64,000 nucleotides of DNA from Marivita sp041725935 (GCA_041725935.1 JBGRQD010000012.1:1-64000); one strand, 5' to 3'; counted from the first letter of the stretch, positions 35,635-44,978 are shown. Program-made: numbers and translations. Notes: a model not told the origin generated them from the letters alone.

Positions 35635-37976
35635 TAGAACTGCGTGGAAATCGTCAGATCGAAGGTCTGTTCCTCGTCGAACGTTTCCTTGCTGAGGGCT
35701 TCGGAGAAGTTGAAGCGCAGCGGACCCAGCGGCGTGGTCCAGAAGACCGATATTCCGATCACGTGACGGGCGGTGAAGTCGTCATAGAACACGTTGGAAT
35801 TTGTCTCTTCGAGACCCCAAAGGCTGCCGACATCGTAGAAGACCCCGCCGGAGATCCCGTATTCCTCGGGCAAGGGCAGAGGAAATTCCGCCTCGAACCG
35901 CGCAACAGCGAAATAGTTGCCGCCCAGCGGATCGTTTACGTCACCCGGCCCAACTTCGCGCGGGCCGATACCGCCACCTTCGAAGCCGCGCATCAGGCTG
36001 GAGCCCAGCGAGAAGCGGTCGGTCACGCGCGACGAGCCTTCGGAATAGCTGAGCGCGCCAGCCTGAAGCGTTGCCCGCAGCGTGATGTCGTCGTTGAACA
36101 CCCGCGTTTGAGCAACCGCCCGCAGCGTGGATTCGATGTACGTGCTGTCGCCTCCCAGACCGCCAAAATCCTGACCGAATTCCAGCAGCACACCCGCATT
36201 CGGGTTTAGGCCCGTGCGGCGCGTGTCAAAGCTGTAGCGATACCCGACAAAGCTGTCCCAGACCTGACCCTGGTCCGCTTCGGCACGAATGATCGAGCCA
36301 ACCGAGTCGTTGAGGTTGGTGATCTCGGAATAGCGCGCGCCATAACGCAGGTTCAGGCGCCCATTCTCGGACACCGGGAACGAGAAGCCGGTCGAGAAGT
36401 TGCCGATCGCGGTATCGAATTCTGCCGCGAGGTTGTCGGTCTCGAGATAATTGACACTGAAGTTGTAAGCGACATCGCGGCCAAGGAACGCCGGTTCGGT
36501 GAAGCTGAAGCTGTAGTTGGACGAATCCAGACCGGTGGTCACGCCCAGAGACAGCTGTTGGCCCCGCCCCAGGAAGTTGCGTTCGCTGAAGGTGATCGCC
36601 GCGCCGAAACCGCCATCGGTCGAATAGGAGCCCCCAAAGCTCAGCGAGCCTGTGGGACGTTCCTCGACATCGACGTCGATCACGACCTGCTGCGGGGTGG
36701 ATCCTTCGCGCGCCTCGACCTGCGCATCGCCGAAGAAGCCAAGCGCACGGACGCGTTCGGCGCTTTCGCGGATTTCGCGCGGGTTGAACGGATCACCCTC
36801 GACGATGCGGAACTGACGCCGCACGACCCGGTCGAGCGTGGTGGTGTTGCCTTCGATGTCGATGCGTTCGACAAAGACGCGTTCGCCGCGTGTGAGCAGG
36901 AATTCCACGTCCAGTGTCAGATCACGGTCATTGCGCGTGACGCGCGGTTCCACACGGACAAAGTTGAGACCCTCGCGGATCGCCAGACGTTCCAGCCGTG
37001 CGATTTCGGTTTCCACCGCAGTCGGCGAATAGGTGCTTCCGGAGCGCAGGCGAATGGCCTGCTGAAACACGTCAGGATCGACCTCGGCCAAATCCGATGA
37101 GGCGGTGACCTCGCCGAAATTGAACTGCTGGCCCTCCTCCACGTTGAAGGTAACGAAAAACGCGTCGCGCTCGTCGCTCAGTTCGGCATTCACGCTGGTG
37201 GTGCGGAAATCGACATAGCCGCGCGACTGGTAGAAATCGCGCAGGACCTGACGATCGAATTCGATCCGGTCCTCGATGAAGGTGTCTGAGCGGATGAGCG
37301 CGCGGAAAATACCCGCCTGCTTGGTTTCCAGAACCCGACGCAGACGGCTGTCGCTGAACACCTGATTGCCGGCAAAACCAATGCGTTCGATCTCGGACAC
37401 TCCGCCCTCGAACACTTCGAACACCAGATCGACGCGGTTGTCGGACCGGCGGATGACCTTGGGCTGGACACGGGCAGCGATCCGGCCCTGCTGGGAATAG
37501 GCTTCGATGATGCGTGCAGCGTCGGCCTCGGCATCGGAGGGGCTGAAGACGCGGCGCGACTGCGTCTGGACAATCGCGGCCAGCGCCTCGTCGTCGATGC
37601 GTTGGTTGCCCTCGAACGTGATACGGTTCACGGTCGGAAATTCGACCACCCGGACAACCAGCGTGTTGCCGCGCGGTTCGATCTCGACGCTTTCGAAAAG
37701 GCCGGAGGCCAGAACCCGCTGATAGCCATCGTTCAGTTCGGCCGCCGAGATGGCCTCACCGCGTGCGACACCCAGGAAGCTGGCAATGGTGCCTGCTTCG
37801 ATCCGCTGGTTCCCCTCGACCGAAATCGCGTTGAAGCGGAAATCCTGCGCCAGTGCCATGTCCGGCGTGGCCAGAACACCAACGCCCAAGGCAACAGATG
37901 CCGCAAGGAGAAATGGACGGACCGTTGTTTTGCGCGCTGAATGCCGCGCGACCCGCTCGCCTGTTTTATGTGTCAT
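35634..37976 (-). CDS. bamA: Outer membrane protein assembly factor BamA
   Basis: This 780-residue protein is the central BAM barrel. A signal peptide (FLLAASVALGVGVLATPDMALAQ) is followed by five POTRA domains (about residues 45-425; GNQRIEAGTIASFLG, GNQRIDDEALAAIV, GNQVFSDSRLRRVLE, EGNTTTLDRVVRRQFRI). Next comes a 16-strand barrel with the conserved LMRGFEGGGIGPRE loop (VRGF/Y motif region) and a carboxyl Phe in DLTISTQF. I place the start at the ATG at 37976; a TTG three codons earlier is the alternative. It has its own promoter region and is separated from rseP by a terminator. Confidence 0.95.
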   Translation of the reverse strand: MTHKTGERVARHSARKTTVRPFLLAASVALGVGVLATPDMALAQDFRFNAISVEGNQRIEAGTIASFLGVARGEAISAAELNDGYQRVLASGLFESVEIEPRGNTLVVRVVEFPTVNRITFEGNQRIDDEALAAIVQTQSRRVFSPSDAEADAARIIEAYSQQGRIAARVQPKVIRRSDNRVDLVFEVFEGGVSEIERIGFAGNQVFSDSRLRRVLETKQAGIFRALIRSDTFIEDRIEFDRQVLRDFYQSRGYVDFRTTSVNAELSDERDAFFVTFNVEEGQQFNFGEVTASSDLAEVDPDVFQQAIRLRSGSTYSPTAVETEIARLERLAIREGLNFVRVEPRVTRNDRDLTLDVEFLLTRGERVFVERIDIEGNTTTLDRVVRRQFRIVEGDPFNPREIRESAERVRALGFFGDAQVEAREGSTPQQVVIDVDVEERPTGSLSFGGSYSTDGGFGAAITFSERNFLGRGQQLSLGVTTGLDSSNYSFSFTEPAFLGRDVAYNFSVNYLETDNLAAEFDTAIGNFSTGFSFPVSENGRLNLRYGARYSEITNLNDSVGSIIRAEADQGQVWDSFVGYRYSFDTRRTGLNPNAGVLLEFGQDFGGLGGDSTYIESTLRAVAQTRVFNDDITLRATLQAGALSYSEGSSRVTDRFSLGSSLMRGFEGGGIGPREVGPGDVNDPLGGNYFAVARFEAEFPLPLPEEYGISGGVFYDVGSLWGLEETNSNVFYDDFTARHVIGISVFWTTPLGPLRFNFSEALSKETFDEEQTFDLTISTQF

Positions 37977-38011
37977 TGTTGGCAACCTACTCCGACATCC
38001 CTTTTCGGACG

Positions 38012-38040
38012 TGAGTACCCAGATTGCCTTGGCTTGTCAA
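38012..38040 (-). promoter_or_regulatory. Candidate sigma-70-type promoter for bamA
   Basis: On the minus strand a perfect -35 box TTGACA (38040-38035) is followed after 16-17 bases by GTACTC/TACTCA (38018-38012) as a -10. The bamA start is about 36 bases further on. Together with the terminator at 38285-38314 this suggests that the bamA-skp-fabZ-lpx block can be transcribed independently of rseP. Confidence 0.5.
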
Positions 38041-38060
38041 AAGCGCAGAGGCCGCTTTGG

Positions 38061-38219
38061 TCAATAGCCGACGGGGTGTGTCATCGCGTCGATCATCAGT
38101 GTCCCGAGATAGGCGCCCAGGAACAGCGACGCCGCGATCGCGAACACGTAAAGCAACCGATCCCAGTTGATCGAGAGAAGAAGGCTGAACGACCGGTAGC
38201 CGTCTTGGATCGTTTGCAT
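38061..38219 (-). CDS. Small single-pass membrane protein (52 aa)
   Basis: This 52-residue protein begins MQTIQDGYRSFSLLLSINWDR and has one clear membrane helix, LLYVFAIAASLFLGAYLGTLMI (residues 21-42), ending in DAMTHPVGY. It sits between rseP and bamA on the same strand. I do not recognise the family, but the clean start, helix and intergenic position make it a credible gene; a role in envelope assembly would be guesswork. It overlaps no other gene. Confidence 0.55.
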   Translation of the reverse strand: MQTIQDGYRSFSLLLSINWDRLLYVFAIAASLFLGAYLGTLMIDAMTHPVGY

Positions 38220-38284
38220 GGCGCACCTCGGATATTTGGTTCCAGAAGGGTGAATGCCGGGCAAATGTGTCAGCAATCTGGCGC

Positions 38285-38314
38285 AAAACGGGACGATTCT
38301 GTGAAATCGTCCCG
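38285..38314 (-). terminator. Rho-independent terminator downstream of rseP
   Basis: A perfect 10-bp stem (CGGGACGATT at 38289-38298, AATCGTCCCG at 38305-38314) with a six-base loop is followed on the minus strand by TTTT (38288-38285). It stands 14 bases past the rseP stop. Confidence 0.8.
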
Positions 38315-38327
38315 ATTCAGGGCTGGT

Positions 38328-39671
38328 TTACGGGCAGAACAGGTCGTTCGACAGCGCGAACACCATCAGCGACAAAAGCATGGTCAGACCAACGCCCATG
38401 AGGACGCGCAGCGCCTTGTCGCTTGGTGGGCGACCGGTCACGGCCTCGTAGGCGTGAAAGACCAGATGTCCCCCGTCGAGGACGGGAATCGGGAATAGGT
38501 TCAACAGGCCCACCGCCGTGCTCAGCACCGCGATGAACCAGATGAAGCTGGCGGTGCCCTGCGACGCCATGGACCCAGAAGTTTCAGCGATTCCAATCGG
38601 GCCGGACAGGTTGCAGGTGCTGATCGCACCGGTGATCATGTACCACAGACCAGACAGAGACCCTTCGATGATGCGACCGGTTTGCTGCACGCCCGCCATG
38701 AAGGCGCTTCCCAGGCCGCTCATTTCGGTGGCCGGTTCAAAGAACATGCCGCCGACGATGCCAATGCGATACGCGGTCCTGAACGTGCCGTCGTTCTGCG
38801 GCTCGTCGGTGCGGCGTGGTGTCATTTCCAGCACGCGGGTTTCGCCATCGCGCCAGACTTCGAGCGTCAATGTCTCGCCTTCAGACCCTTCGACCGCGTC
38901 GCGCAATTGATCGAAGGCGTAGATCGGCTCCCCACCGATCGACGTGATGATGTCGCCGGCGCGGAAGCCTGCATCATCCGCCGCAGAGCGCGGAATGATC
39001 TGTGTCGCCACCGGCGGATAGACATAAGGCCCCTGCACTTCGAGCGTGTCATCGCCACGCTGAACGGTGTACTGCAGATGCTCCTGCTGAGGCAGATCCT
39101 CGAGGAACGATTGGAAGCTGGAGGATTCGCTGAAGGACGGCAGATCGACGCCTTCGATTTCCAGCAGCACATCACCGACCTGAAGTTCGTTCTGGGCCGG
39201 AACGGCGCGCAGTTCGCCGACCTTGACCGGATCAGTGACATCGCCGCGCAGCATCAGCACGCCGGTGAAAATGAGGATCGACAGGGCAAAGTTGAACGCC
39301 GGACCTGCGGCGACCGTGGCTGCGCGCGCCCAGAGCGGTGCGCCGTTCATCGTCCGCCGTCGTTCGGCCTGAGTCAGGACGGCCATCGCCTCGTCGTCCT
39401 TGCCGCCTGAGGCGTTGCTGTCGCCCTTGAATTTCACATATCCGCCAAGCGGCAGCAGCGCGAACTGCCATTTCGTGCCGCGTTTGTCGACGCGCGAGAA
39501 CAGCACCGGGCCGAAGCCGAGCGAGAACACGTCGGCGTCAATCCCCGACCAGCGGCCCACGATGTAATGTCCATATTCATGAATGGCCACGATGATCGAA
39601 AGCGCGATCACAAAGGCCAGGAGGGTCCAAATCAAACTACCAAACTGCGGCAGCAACGCTGCAATATCCAA
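38328..39671 (-). CDS. rseP: RIP metalloprotease RseP (site-2 protease)
   Basis: This 447-residue inner-membrane zinc protease cleaves anti-sigma factors and remnant signal peptides. The zinc site HEYGHYIVGRW near residue 31 and the second metal-ligand motif PVLDGGHLVFHAYE near 388 are intact. Between them lie PDZ-like segments (residues about 130-300) with LRAVPAQNELQVGDVLLEIEGVD and GFRAGDIITSIGGEPI. The gene follows dxr by 3 bp. The dxr-rseP-bamA order is widely conserved. Confidence 0.95.
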   Translation of the reverse strand: MDIAALLPQFGSLIWTLLAFVIALSIIVAIHEYGHYIVGRWSGIDADVFSLGFGPVLFSRVDKRGTKWQFALLPLGGYVKFKGDSNASGGKDDEAMAVLTQAERRRTMNGAPLWARAATVAAGPAFNFALSILIFTGVLMLRGDVTDPVKVGELRAVPAQNELQVGDVLLEIEGVDLPSFSESSSFQSFLEDLPQQEHLQYTVQRGDDTLEVQGPYVYPPVATQIIPRSAADDAGFRAGDIITSIGGEPIYAFDQLRDAVEGSEGETLTLEVWRDGETRVLEMTPRRTDEPQNDGTFRTAYRIGIVGGMFFEPATEMSGLGSAFMAGVQQTGRIIEGSLSGLWYMITGAISTCNLSGPIGIAETSGSMASQGTASFIWFIAVLSTAVGLLNLFPIPVLDGGHLVFHAYEAVTGRPPSDKALRVLMGVGLTMLLSLMVFALSNDLFCP

Positions 39672-39674
39672 GGC

Positions 39675-40847
39675 TCAACCCTCTAATTCGTTCATGATTT
39701 CATCTGCCCGTTGACGAGCGAGATGGTCTAGTTCGATGACGTTATCAAGGGTGATGGCGGCATCAATATGACCCGGATGGGCCGAAACTCGGGACAAGAC
39801 TTCTTCGACGACCACCGCAATCTGTTGAAATCCAATGCGTTTCGCGATGAACCCGTCCAGTGCGCGTTCCTTGGCCGCGTTGAACACCGCCCCGGCCAAT
39901 CCACCCGCCGCCATGACTTCTCGCGCGAGGCGCAGCGCAGGCCAGCGGGTCTCGTCGGCAGGCCGAAAGGTCAGCTGTCCCAGCTTGACCAGATCAAGCC
40001 GTTCCACCGGCAGGGATTTCCGTTCGGGATAGTGCAGCGCAAAGCCGATGGCGTGCCGCATGTCCGGCGGGCCGACATGGGCCATAAGCGCACCGTCATT
40101 GAAGCCCACCAGCGCATGGATCATGGACTCAGGATGCACCACAGCCTCGATCCGGGACGGATCGATTTGAAAGAATTCTTTTGTTTCAATCAGTTCCAGC
40201 GCCTTGTTGAACATGGACGCACTGTCGATGGTGATGCGCTGGCCCATGTCCCAATTGGGATGCGTGGCGGCCTGTTCAGGTGTTGCACCGGCGAGTGCCT
40301 CGAGCGGCCAGTCGCGGAACGCGCCGCCCGATGCGGTGATGATCACCCGCTCGACCGCGCTCAGGTCTTCGCCGATCAGCGCCTGGAACACGGCGGAATG
40401 TTCGCTGTCCACCGGCAGGATCGTGGCGTCATGCGCCTTTGCCGTCGACAGCATCAAAGACCCGGCGCAGACCATGCTTTCCTTGTTGGCCAGCGCAAGG
40501 CTCGCCCCCTGTTCCAACGCACGGAGCCCCGGTGCCAGCCCGGCAGAGCCCACGATGGCCGACATCACCCAATCCGCCGGTCGGCTCGCCGCCTCGACCA
40601 GTGCCGTGGGTCCAGCGGCGGCTTCGATCCCGGTGCCGTCCAGTGCGGCGCGCAGGTCGTCCAGACGCGAGGGGTCCGCCGTGATCGCAATCTCGGCGTC
40701 AAACGCGATGGCGTCCCCGGCCAGCTGCGCGATGTTCCGGTCGCCGGTCAGCGCTACCACCTTGTAGGCGTCGCGATCCCGTCCGATCAAATCCAGTGTG
40801 TTCTGCCCGATAGAGCCGGTGGCCCCGAAAATAGTGATGCGCCTCAT
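39675..40847 (-). CDS. dxr: 1-deoxy-D-xylulose-5-phosphate reductoisomerase
   Basis: This 390-residue enzyme performs the committed step of the MEP isoprenoid pathway. The NADPH motif GATGSIGQNTLDLI opens the protein, ALANKESMVCAG is near residue 120, and the metal-binding VDSEHSAVFQAL is near 148. The start at 40847 overlaps the cdsA stop (ATGA). The open frame continues upstream inside cdsA without coding character, so a longer protein is rejected. Confidence 0.95.
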   Translation of the reverse strand: MRRITIFGATGSIGQNTLDLIGRDRDAYKVVALTGDRNIAQLAGDAIAFDAEIAITADPSRLDDLRAALDGTGIEAAAGPTALVEAASRPADWVMSAIVGSAGLAPGLRALEQGASLALANKESMVCAGSLMLSTAKAHDATILPVDSEHSAVFQALIGEDLSAVERVIITASGGAFRDWPLEALAGATPEQAATHPNWDMGQRITIDSASMFNKALELIETKEFFQIDPSRIEAVVHPESMIHALVGFNDGALMAHVGPPDMRHAIGFALHYPERKSLPVERLDLVKLGQLTFRPADETRWPALRLAREVMAAGGLAGAVFNAAKERALDGFIAKRIGFQQIAVVVEEVLSRVSAHPGHIDAAITLDNVIELDHLARQRADEIMNELEG

Positions 40848-41632
40848 TGGGCCCCCGGTGGGAAACCGACAAGCTGTCCGGCAATCACGATGAACAGCGC
40901 CGCGCCCAGCATTCCGTCGAACCGGTCCAGCAGCCCGCCATGACCTGGGATGAGACGCGAGCTGTCCTTGACCCCTGCCCGGCGCTTGATCGCGCTTTCG
41001 GCAATGTCGCCGATCTGGCTGGCCATGCTGACCGCGATGCTGATCCCGATGAGGCCGACCCCGGCGCGGGTCGCGCTGATGAAGAATGCCGCCACCAGCG
41101 CCGATCCGGCCCAGCCGGCCACTGTGCCGGACCATGTTTTCTTGGGGCTGACACGCGGCCAGAGCTTGGGTCCGCCGATCAGTCGTCCCGCAAAGTACCC
41201 GGCGATGTCGGTGACCACGACCACGAGCAGGAGCCAAACCATCCAAGTCAGGCCAAAATCGTCGCGCAGGGTCATCAACCCGTAGCCTGCCAGCAGGATG
41301 AAGGCCGTGAACACCGCGTAGGTCACGCCGCCCTTTTCCATCCGCCCAAGGCCCAGCATCGACGGCATGAGCAGCAACGGAAGCGCGAAGGCGGGCGGGA
41401 TTTCGACTGCGACCAGAGAGACGAGTGCGGAAACACTGGCAAGGATCAAGGGAGACTTGCTGCGCGCGCTGTCGAGCATGGTCACCAGTTCCCAGACCAT
41501 CAGCCCGACAATGATCGCGATCAGACCGTGGAACCAGAGACCGCCCAGCCAGACACCCAGCGCACCGATGCCCACCATCGCCACGGCTGAGAACAGCCGC
41601 GGGGCAAGGTCGTCCCACTTGCCTGCGGTCAT
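40844..41632 (-). CDS. cdsA: Phosphatidate cytidylyltransferase
   Basis: This 262-residue polytopic membrane enzyme makes CDP-diacylglycerol for phospholipid synthesis. The CdsA signature region is DIAGYFAGRLIGGPKLWPRVSPKKTWSG (about residues 140-167), with six to seven membrane helices around it. The amino end MTAGKWDDLAPRLFSAVAMVGIGA is typical. It overlaps both uppS and dxr by four bases, so the three are translated together. Confidence 0.94.
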   Translation of the reverse strand: MTAGKWDDLAPRLFSAVAMVGIGALGVWLGGLWFHGLIAIIVGLMVWELVTMLDSARSKSPLILASVSALVSLVAVEIPPAFALPLLLMPSMLGLGRMEKGGVTYAVFTAFILLAGYGLMTLRDDFGLTWMVWLLLVVVVTDIAGYFAGRLIGGPKLWPRVSPKKTWSGTVAGWAGSALVAAFFISATRAGVGLIGISIAVSMASQIGDIAESAIKRRAGVKDSSRLIPGHGGLLDRFDGMLGAALFIVIAGQLVGFPPGAQ

Positions 41633-42360
41633 GCCACGACGGCTCCGAACCTGCGTTCGCGGGTTCCGAAGCCACCTACCACCGACCGGAACTCTTCGGC
41701 CGTGAAATCCGGCCAGAGCGTGTCGATGAATTCATATTCCGAATAGGCCGATTGCCAGAGCAGGAAGTTGGAAATCCGCGCCTCGCCACTGGTTCGGATC
41801 ACAAGGTCCGGATCGGGCAAAACGCAGGTATCCAAATACTTTGGCAGCGTTTCTTCATTCACTGCATCAGGATCAAGCTTGCCGTCGGCGACATCCCGAG
41901 CCAGACGCTTGGTGGCACGGGCGACCTCGTCGCGGCCGCCGTAGTTGATGGCAATCGTCAGGTTGACGGTCCGGCAATTGGCCGTCAGCGCCTCAAGTTC
42001 GTCCATCATCGAAACCAGCTTCTTGTCCAGCCGGACGCGATCCCCGATGAACCGCACGCAGACATCGTTTGCCTTGAGGGACTTGGCCTCGCGGGTGATA
42101 TAGCGGCGGAACAGGCTCATCAGCCCGGCCACTTCGGACTGGGTGCGTTTCCAGTTCTCGGTCGAGAAGGCAAAGACCGTGAGATAATTGACCCCAAGTT
42201 CCGGGCAGGCCTCTACGATCTCGCGCACGCGGCGGGCACCCGCCTGGTGACCGAACAGTCGTGGACGGCCGCGCTGGGTGGCCCAGCGGCCATTGCCGTC
42301 CATGATGATCGCCACATGACGCGGTCCATCATCTTTGCCGTCGGTCAAGCACAAAGCCAT
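41629..42360 (-). CDS. uppS: Polyprenyl (di-trans,poly-cis) diphosphate synthase UppS
   Basis: This 243-residue cis-prenyltransferase makes the undecaprenyl carrier for cell-wall synthesis. HVAIIMDGNGRWATQRG (with the catalytic Asp), GHQAGARRVREI, the TVFAFSTENWKR block and the carboxyl LVIRTSGEARISNFLLWQSAYSE with EFIDTLWPDF are all present. It follows frr with a short gap and overlaps cdsA. Confidence 0.96.
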   Translation of the reverse strand: MALCLTDGKDDGPRHVAIIMDGNGRWATQRGRPRLFGHQAGARRVREIVEACPELGVNYLTVFAFSTENWKRTQSEVAGLMSLFRRYITREAKSLKANDVCVRFIGDRVRLDKKLVSMMDELEALTANCRTVNLTIAINYGGRDEVARATKRLARDVADGKLDPDAVNEETLPKYLDTCVLPDPDLVIRTSGEARISNFLLWQSAYSEYEFIDTLWPDFTAEEFRSVVGGFGTRERRFGAVVA

Positions 42361-42386
42361 CTGACACAGTCCTTTTGCTGCGGTCC

Positions 42387-42950
42387 TCAGACCTGCATGA
42401 TCTCTTCCTGCTTTGTCTCCAGAGCAGCGTCGACCTTTTTGATGTAGGCGTCAGTCAGTTCCTGCACCTCGGCTTCCCAGAACTTCTGGTCATCCTCGGA
42501 CAGGCCATCCGCTTTGGCCTTCTTGATCTGGTCCATGCCGTCGCGGCGGATGTTTCGGATCGACACTCGGGCATGTTCGGCATAGGTGCCTGCCACTTTG
42601 GTCAGATCACGGCGGCGTTCTTCGTTGAGTTCGGGAATCGGCAGCATGATGATCGTGCCATTGAGCTGCGGATTGATGCCCAGACCGCTTTCGCGGATCG
42701 CCTTTTCGACCTTGCCGACAAGTCCCTTGTCCCAGACGTTGATGGTGACCATGCGCGGTTCGGGCACGTTGACGGTGCCGACCTGGTTGATCGGTGTCAT
42801 GCTGCCATAGGCGTCCACCATAACCGGCTCCAGCATGGAGGCGCTGGCCCGCCCGGTGCGCAGCGATGCGAATTCGGTGCGCAGGTTTGCCATCGCGCCA
42901 TCCATACGGCGCGTCAAAGCGTCGGTGTCGAGAATGAAGTCATCTGCCAT
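42387..42950 (-). CDS. frr: Ribosome recycling factor
   Basis: This 187-residue protein splits post-termination ribosomes with EF-G. The family pattern is complete: GAMANLRTEFASLRTGRASASMLEPVMVDAYGS, the MTPINQVGTVNVPEPR beta part, and the carboxyl helix ERRRDLTKVAGTYAEHARVSIRNIRRDGMDQIKK. The gene is between pyrH and uppS, as in most proteobacteria. Confidence 0.97.
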   Translation of the reverse strand: MADDFILDTDALTRRMDGAMANLRTEFASLRTGRASASMLEPVMVDAYGSMTPINQVGTVNVPEPRMVTINVWDKGLVGKVEKAIRESGLGINPQLNGTIIMLPIPELNEERRRDLTKVAGTYAEHARVSIRNIRRDGMDQIKKAKADGLSEDDQKFWEAEVQELTDAYIKKVDAALETKQEEIMQV

Positions 42951-43065
42951 GTGGCCCTCAAGAACGGTTTTTGTGCTTTGTTTCAGGTTCTAGGGGACAC
43001 GTGCCCAAAAGTATAGCGCCTTGCAACACTCTGGTTACTTCGGGTGTCACCCTGTGACGGATTGG

Positions 43066-43833
43066 TCAGGCCGCCTCGCCCGCGCCGGATTTCGTGGTGC
43101 CGCCATGAACCTTGGTATAGGTGCCCTCACCCGCGAGGATGCCACGAAACCCGCCCGGTTCATCCAGCGGGAAAACGATGATCGGCAGGCTGTTGTCCCG
43201 CGCGAGCGCGATGGCCGATGCATCCATCACCTTGAGGTTTTTCTGCAAGACCTCGTCATAGGTCACGCTGTCATAGCGCTTTGCGTCGGCATGGACCTTG
43301 GGGTCCTTGTCGTAAATGCCGTCAACGCCGTTCTTGCCCATAAAGATCGCTTCGCAGTTCATCTCGTTGGCGCGCAGAGCGGCGGCGGTGTCGGTCGTAA
43401 AATACGGGTTGCCTGTGCCGCCCGCAAAGACGCAGACGCGCTTTTTCTCGAGATGGCGCACGGCCCGGCGGCGAATATAGGGCTCTGCCACCTCGTCCAT
43501 GCGGATCGCGGAAATCACGCGGGTGAACACGCTCAATTCCTCGAGCGCCGATTGCATCGCCAGCGCGTTCATCACCGTGGCGAGCATGCCCATGTAATCC
43601 GCTGTTGTCCGCTCCATCCCCTGCGCGCTGCCCTGCAGGCCGCGGAACACGTTGCCGCCGCCAATCACCATGCAGATCTCGACACCCAGATCATGCACCG
43701 ATTTGACCTCTTGGGCGATGCGCTGAACCGTGGGCGGGTGCAGGCCGTAGCCCTGATCGCCCATCAGAGCCTCGCCCGAGATCTTGAGCATCACACGTTT
43801 GTATTTCGGATGGGGGGTGTGCGTGTCAGCCAT
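43066..43833 (-). CDS. pyrH: Uridylate kinase
   Basis: This 255-residue UMP kinase supplies UDP for nucleotide synthesis. YKRVMLKISGEALMG at the amino end, VIGGGNVFRG near residue 60, GMLATVMNALAMQSALE, and the AGGTGNPYFTTDTAAALRANEM block (with RRRAVRHLEKKRVCVF before it) are all characteristic. The carboxyl tail GGTTKSGAGEAA is an extension. It begins the long pyrH-frr-uppS-cdsA-dxr-rseP series; its promoter region is shared with divergent miaA. Confidence 0.96.
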   Translation of the reverse strand: MADTHTPHPKYKRVMLKISGEALMGDQGYGLHPPTVQRIAQEVKSVHDLGVEICMVIGGGNVFRGLQGSAQGMERTTADYMGMLATVMNALAMQSALEELSVFTRVISAIRMDEVAEPYIRRRAVRHLEKKRVCVFAGGTGNPYFTTDTAAALRANEMNCEAIFMGKNGVDGIYDKDPKVHADAKRYDSVTYDEVLQKNLKVMDASAIALARDNSLPIIVFPLDEPGGFRGILAGEGTYTKVHGGTTKSGAGEAA

Positions 43834-43952
43834 GTTGCGCTCCGTTCGACCGAGAGTCTAAAGTCGCCCGCAACCTGTCGGAAAACAGGCCTAGGGGCAA
43901 GGCGTTGTCGGGCTTCAAGACGGCGATACTGAACATAAATGAGGCATCCCAC

Positions 43953-44849
43953 GTGACGCAGAGCGTTTCAGACCGGATTGGCGCAATCGATCCGGCCAAA
44001 CCGGTGCTGATTGCCGGTCCCACCGCCAGTGGCAAATCCGAACTGGCGCTGCGCATTGCAGAAACCCAGGGCGGTGTTGTGATCAATGCCGATGCGATTC
44101 AGGTTTATGCCGATTGGCGGGTGCTGACCGCGCGCCCGTCGGTGGCTGATGAGGCCCGCGCGCCCCACGCGCTGTATGGTCATATCGCCGGGGATGTGCC
44201 CTATTCCGTGGGCGACTGGCTGCGCGACCTCGAGCCATATCTGCAGGCTGACCCGCGCCCGATCATCGTTGGAGGCACGGGGCTTTACTTTACCGCGCTG
44301 ACCGAAGGGCTGGCGCAGATCCCCGCAACACCTGAAAGCGTCCGCCAGACCGCAATGGCAAGGATCGACACCGAGGGGCATGACGCACTGGTTCAGGAGC
44401 TGGACCCCAAAACCCGAAGCCGGATCGACACCGCCAATCCGATGCGGGTTCAACGCGCTTGGGAAGTTCTGACCAGTACAGGCACCGGGCTTGCCGACTG
44501 GCAGGATGCGACCGATCCACCGCGCCTGCCGCTGGGAGATGTCACTCCGCTGGTCGTGAATGCAGACAAGGACTGGCTGACCCCGAGAATCGAAGCACGG
44601 TTCGACCACATGCTCGAGACCGGCGCGCTGGACGAGGCACGGGCCAACCACCCGACATGGTCTCCAGTCCTACCTTCTGCAAAGGCCATTGGTGCGACAG
44701 AGCTGATGGCAGTGATCGACGGCACCATGACATTGGCCGACGCGCGGGAGCGGTCCACCATCCTGACACGGCAATTCGCAAAGCGGCAGCGCACATGGTT
44801 CCGGGCGCGGATGCGCGACTGGCTCTCGATTGACGCAAGGACACTTTAA
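43953..44849 (+). CDS. miaA: tRNA dimethylallyltransferase MiaA
   Basis: This 298-residue enzyme isopentenylates A37 of tRNAs reading UNN codons. The P-loop GPTASGKSELALRIA is near residue 20, followed by VVINADAIQVYADWRVLTARPS, GHIAGDVPYSVGDWLRDL and GGTGLYFTAL; the carboxyl end has RQFAKRQRTWFRARMRDW. I chose the GTG at 43953 since the family motif starts soon after and GAGG stands upstream; a TTG at 43905 would add 16 residues. Confidence 0.94.
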   Translation: MTQSVSDRIGAIDPAKPVLIAGPTASGKSELALRIAETQGGVVINADAIQVYADWRVLTARPSVADEARAPHALYGHIAGDVPYSVGDWLRDLEPYLQADPRPIIVGGTGLYFTALTEGLAQIPATPESVRQTAMARIDTEGHDALVQELDPKTRSRIDTANPMRVQRAWEVLTSTGTGLADWQDATDPPRLPLGDVTPLVVNADKDWLTPRIEARFDHMLETGALDEARANHPTWSPVLPSAKAIGATELMAVIDGTMTLADARERSTILTRQFAKRQRTWFRARMRDWLSIDARTL

Positions 44850-44870
44850 ACGGGAAATGCGAGTGGCCGA

Positions 44871-44919
44871 TGTCGCGACCGAGACAAATGTCGCAATAAG
44901 ACATGCGAAGTGTCGCAAT
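44871..44919 (+). promoter_or_regulatory. Candidate activator site: TGTCGC direct repeats upstream of ABC importer
   Basis: Three direct copies of TGTCGC occur: TGTCGCGAC at 44871, TGTCGCAAT at 44889 and TGTCGCAAT at 44911, the last two with a 22-bp period. An overlapping inverted pair ATGTC/GACAT (44888-44892 and 44900-44904) is also present. The 22-bp direct repeat is the same motif seen on the coding strand upstream of the carnitine operon (8196-8166). It lies before a possible promoter at 44947-44978. Confidence 0.55.
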
Positions 44920-44946
44920 CAGTCCTCAAAAGGTCTAGTCTGGCAA

Positions 44947-44978
44947 TTGACGGGGCCTCGGCGATGGGGCGCTATGAC
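44947..44978 (+). promoter_or_regulatory. Possible promoter of the ABC importer operon
   Basis: TTGACG at 44947-44952 is followed after 18-20 bases by GCTATG/TATGAC (44971-44978). It stands just downstream of the TGTCGCAAT repeats and about 90 bases before the substrate-binding protein gene, a plausible layout for an activator-dependent promoter. Confidence 0.35.

Noticed and set aside
39675..41675. 666-codon reading of the dxr frame extending through cdsA
   Set aside because: Only residues from the ATG at 40847 resemble Dxr. The upstream part overlaps cdsA in another frame and is arginine- and glycine-rich noise.
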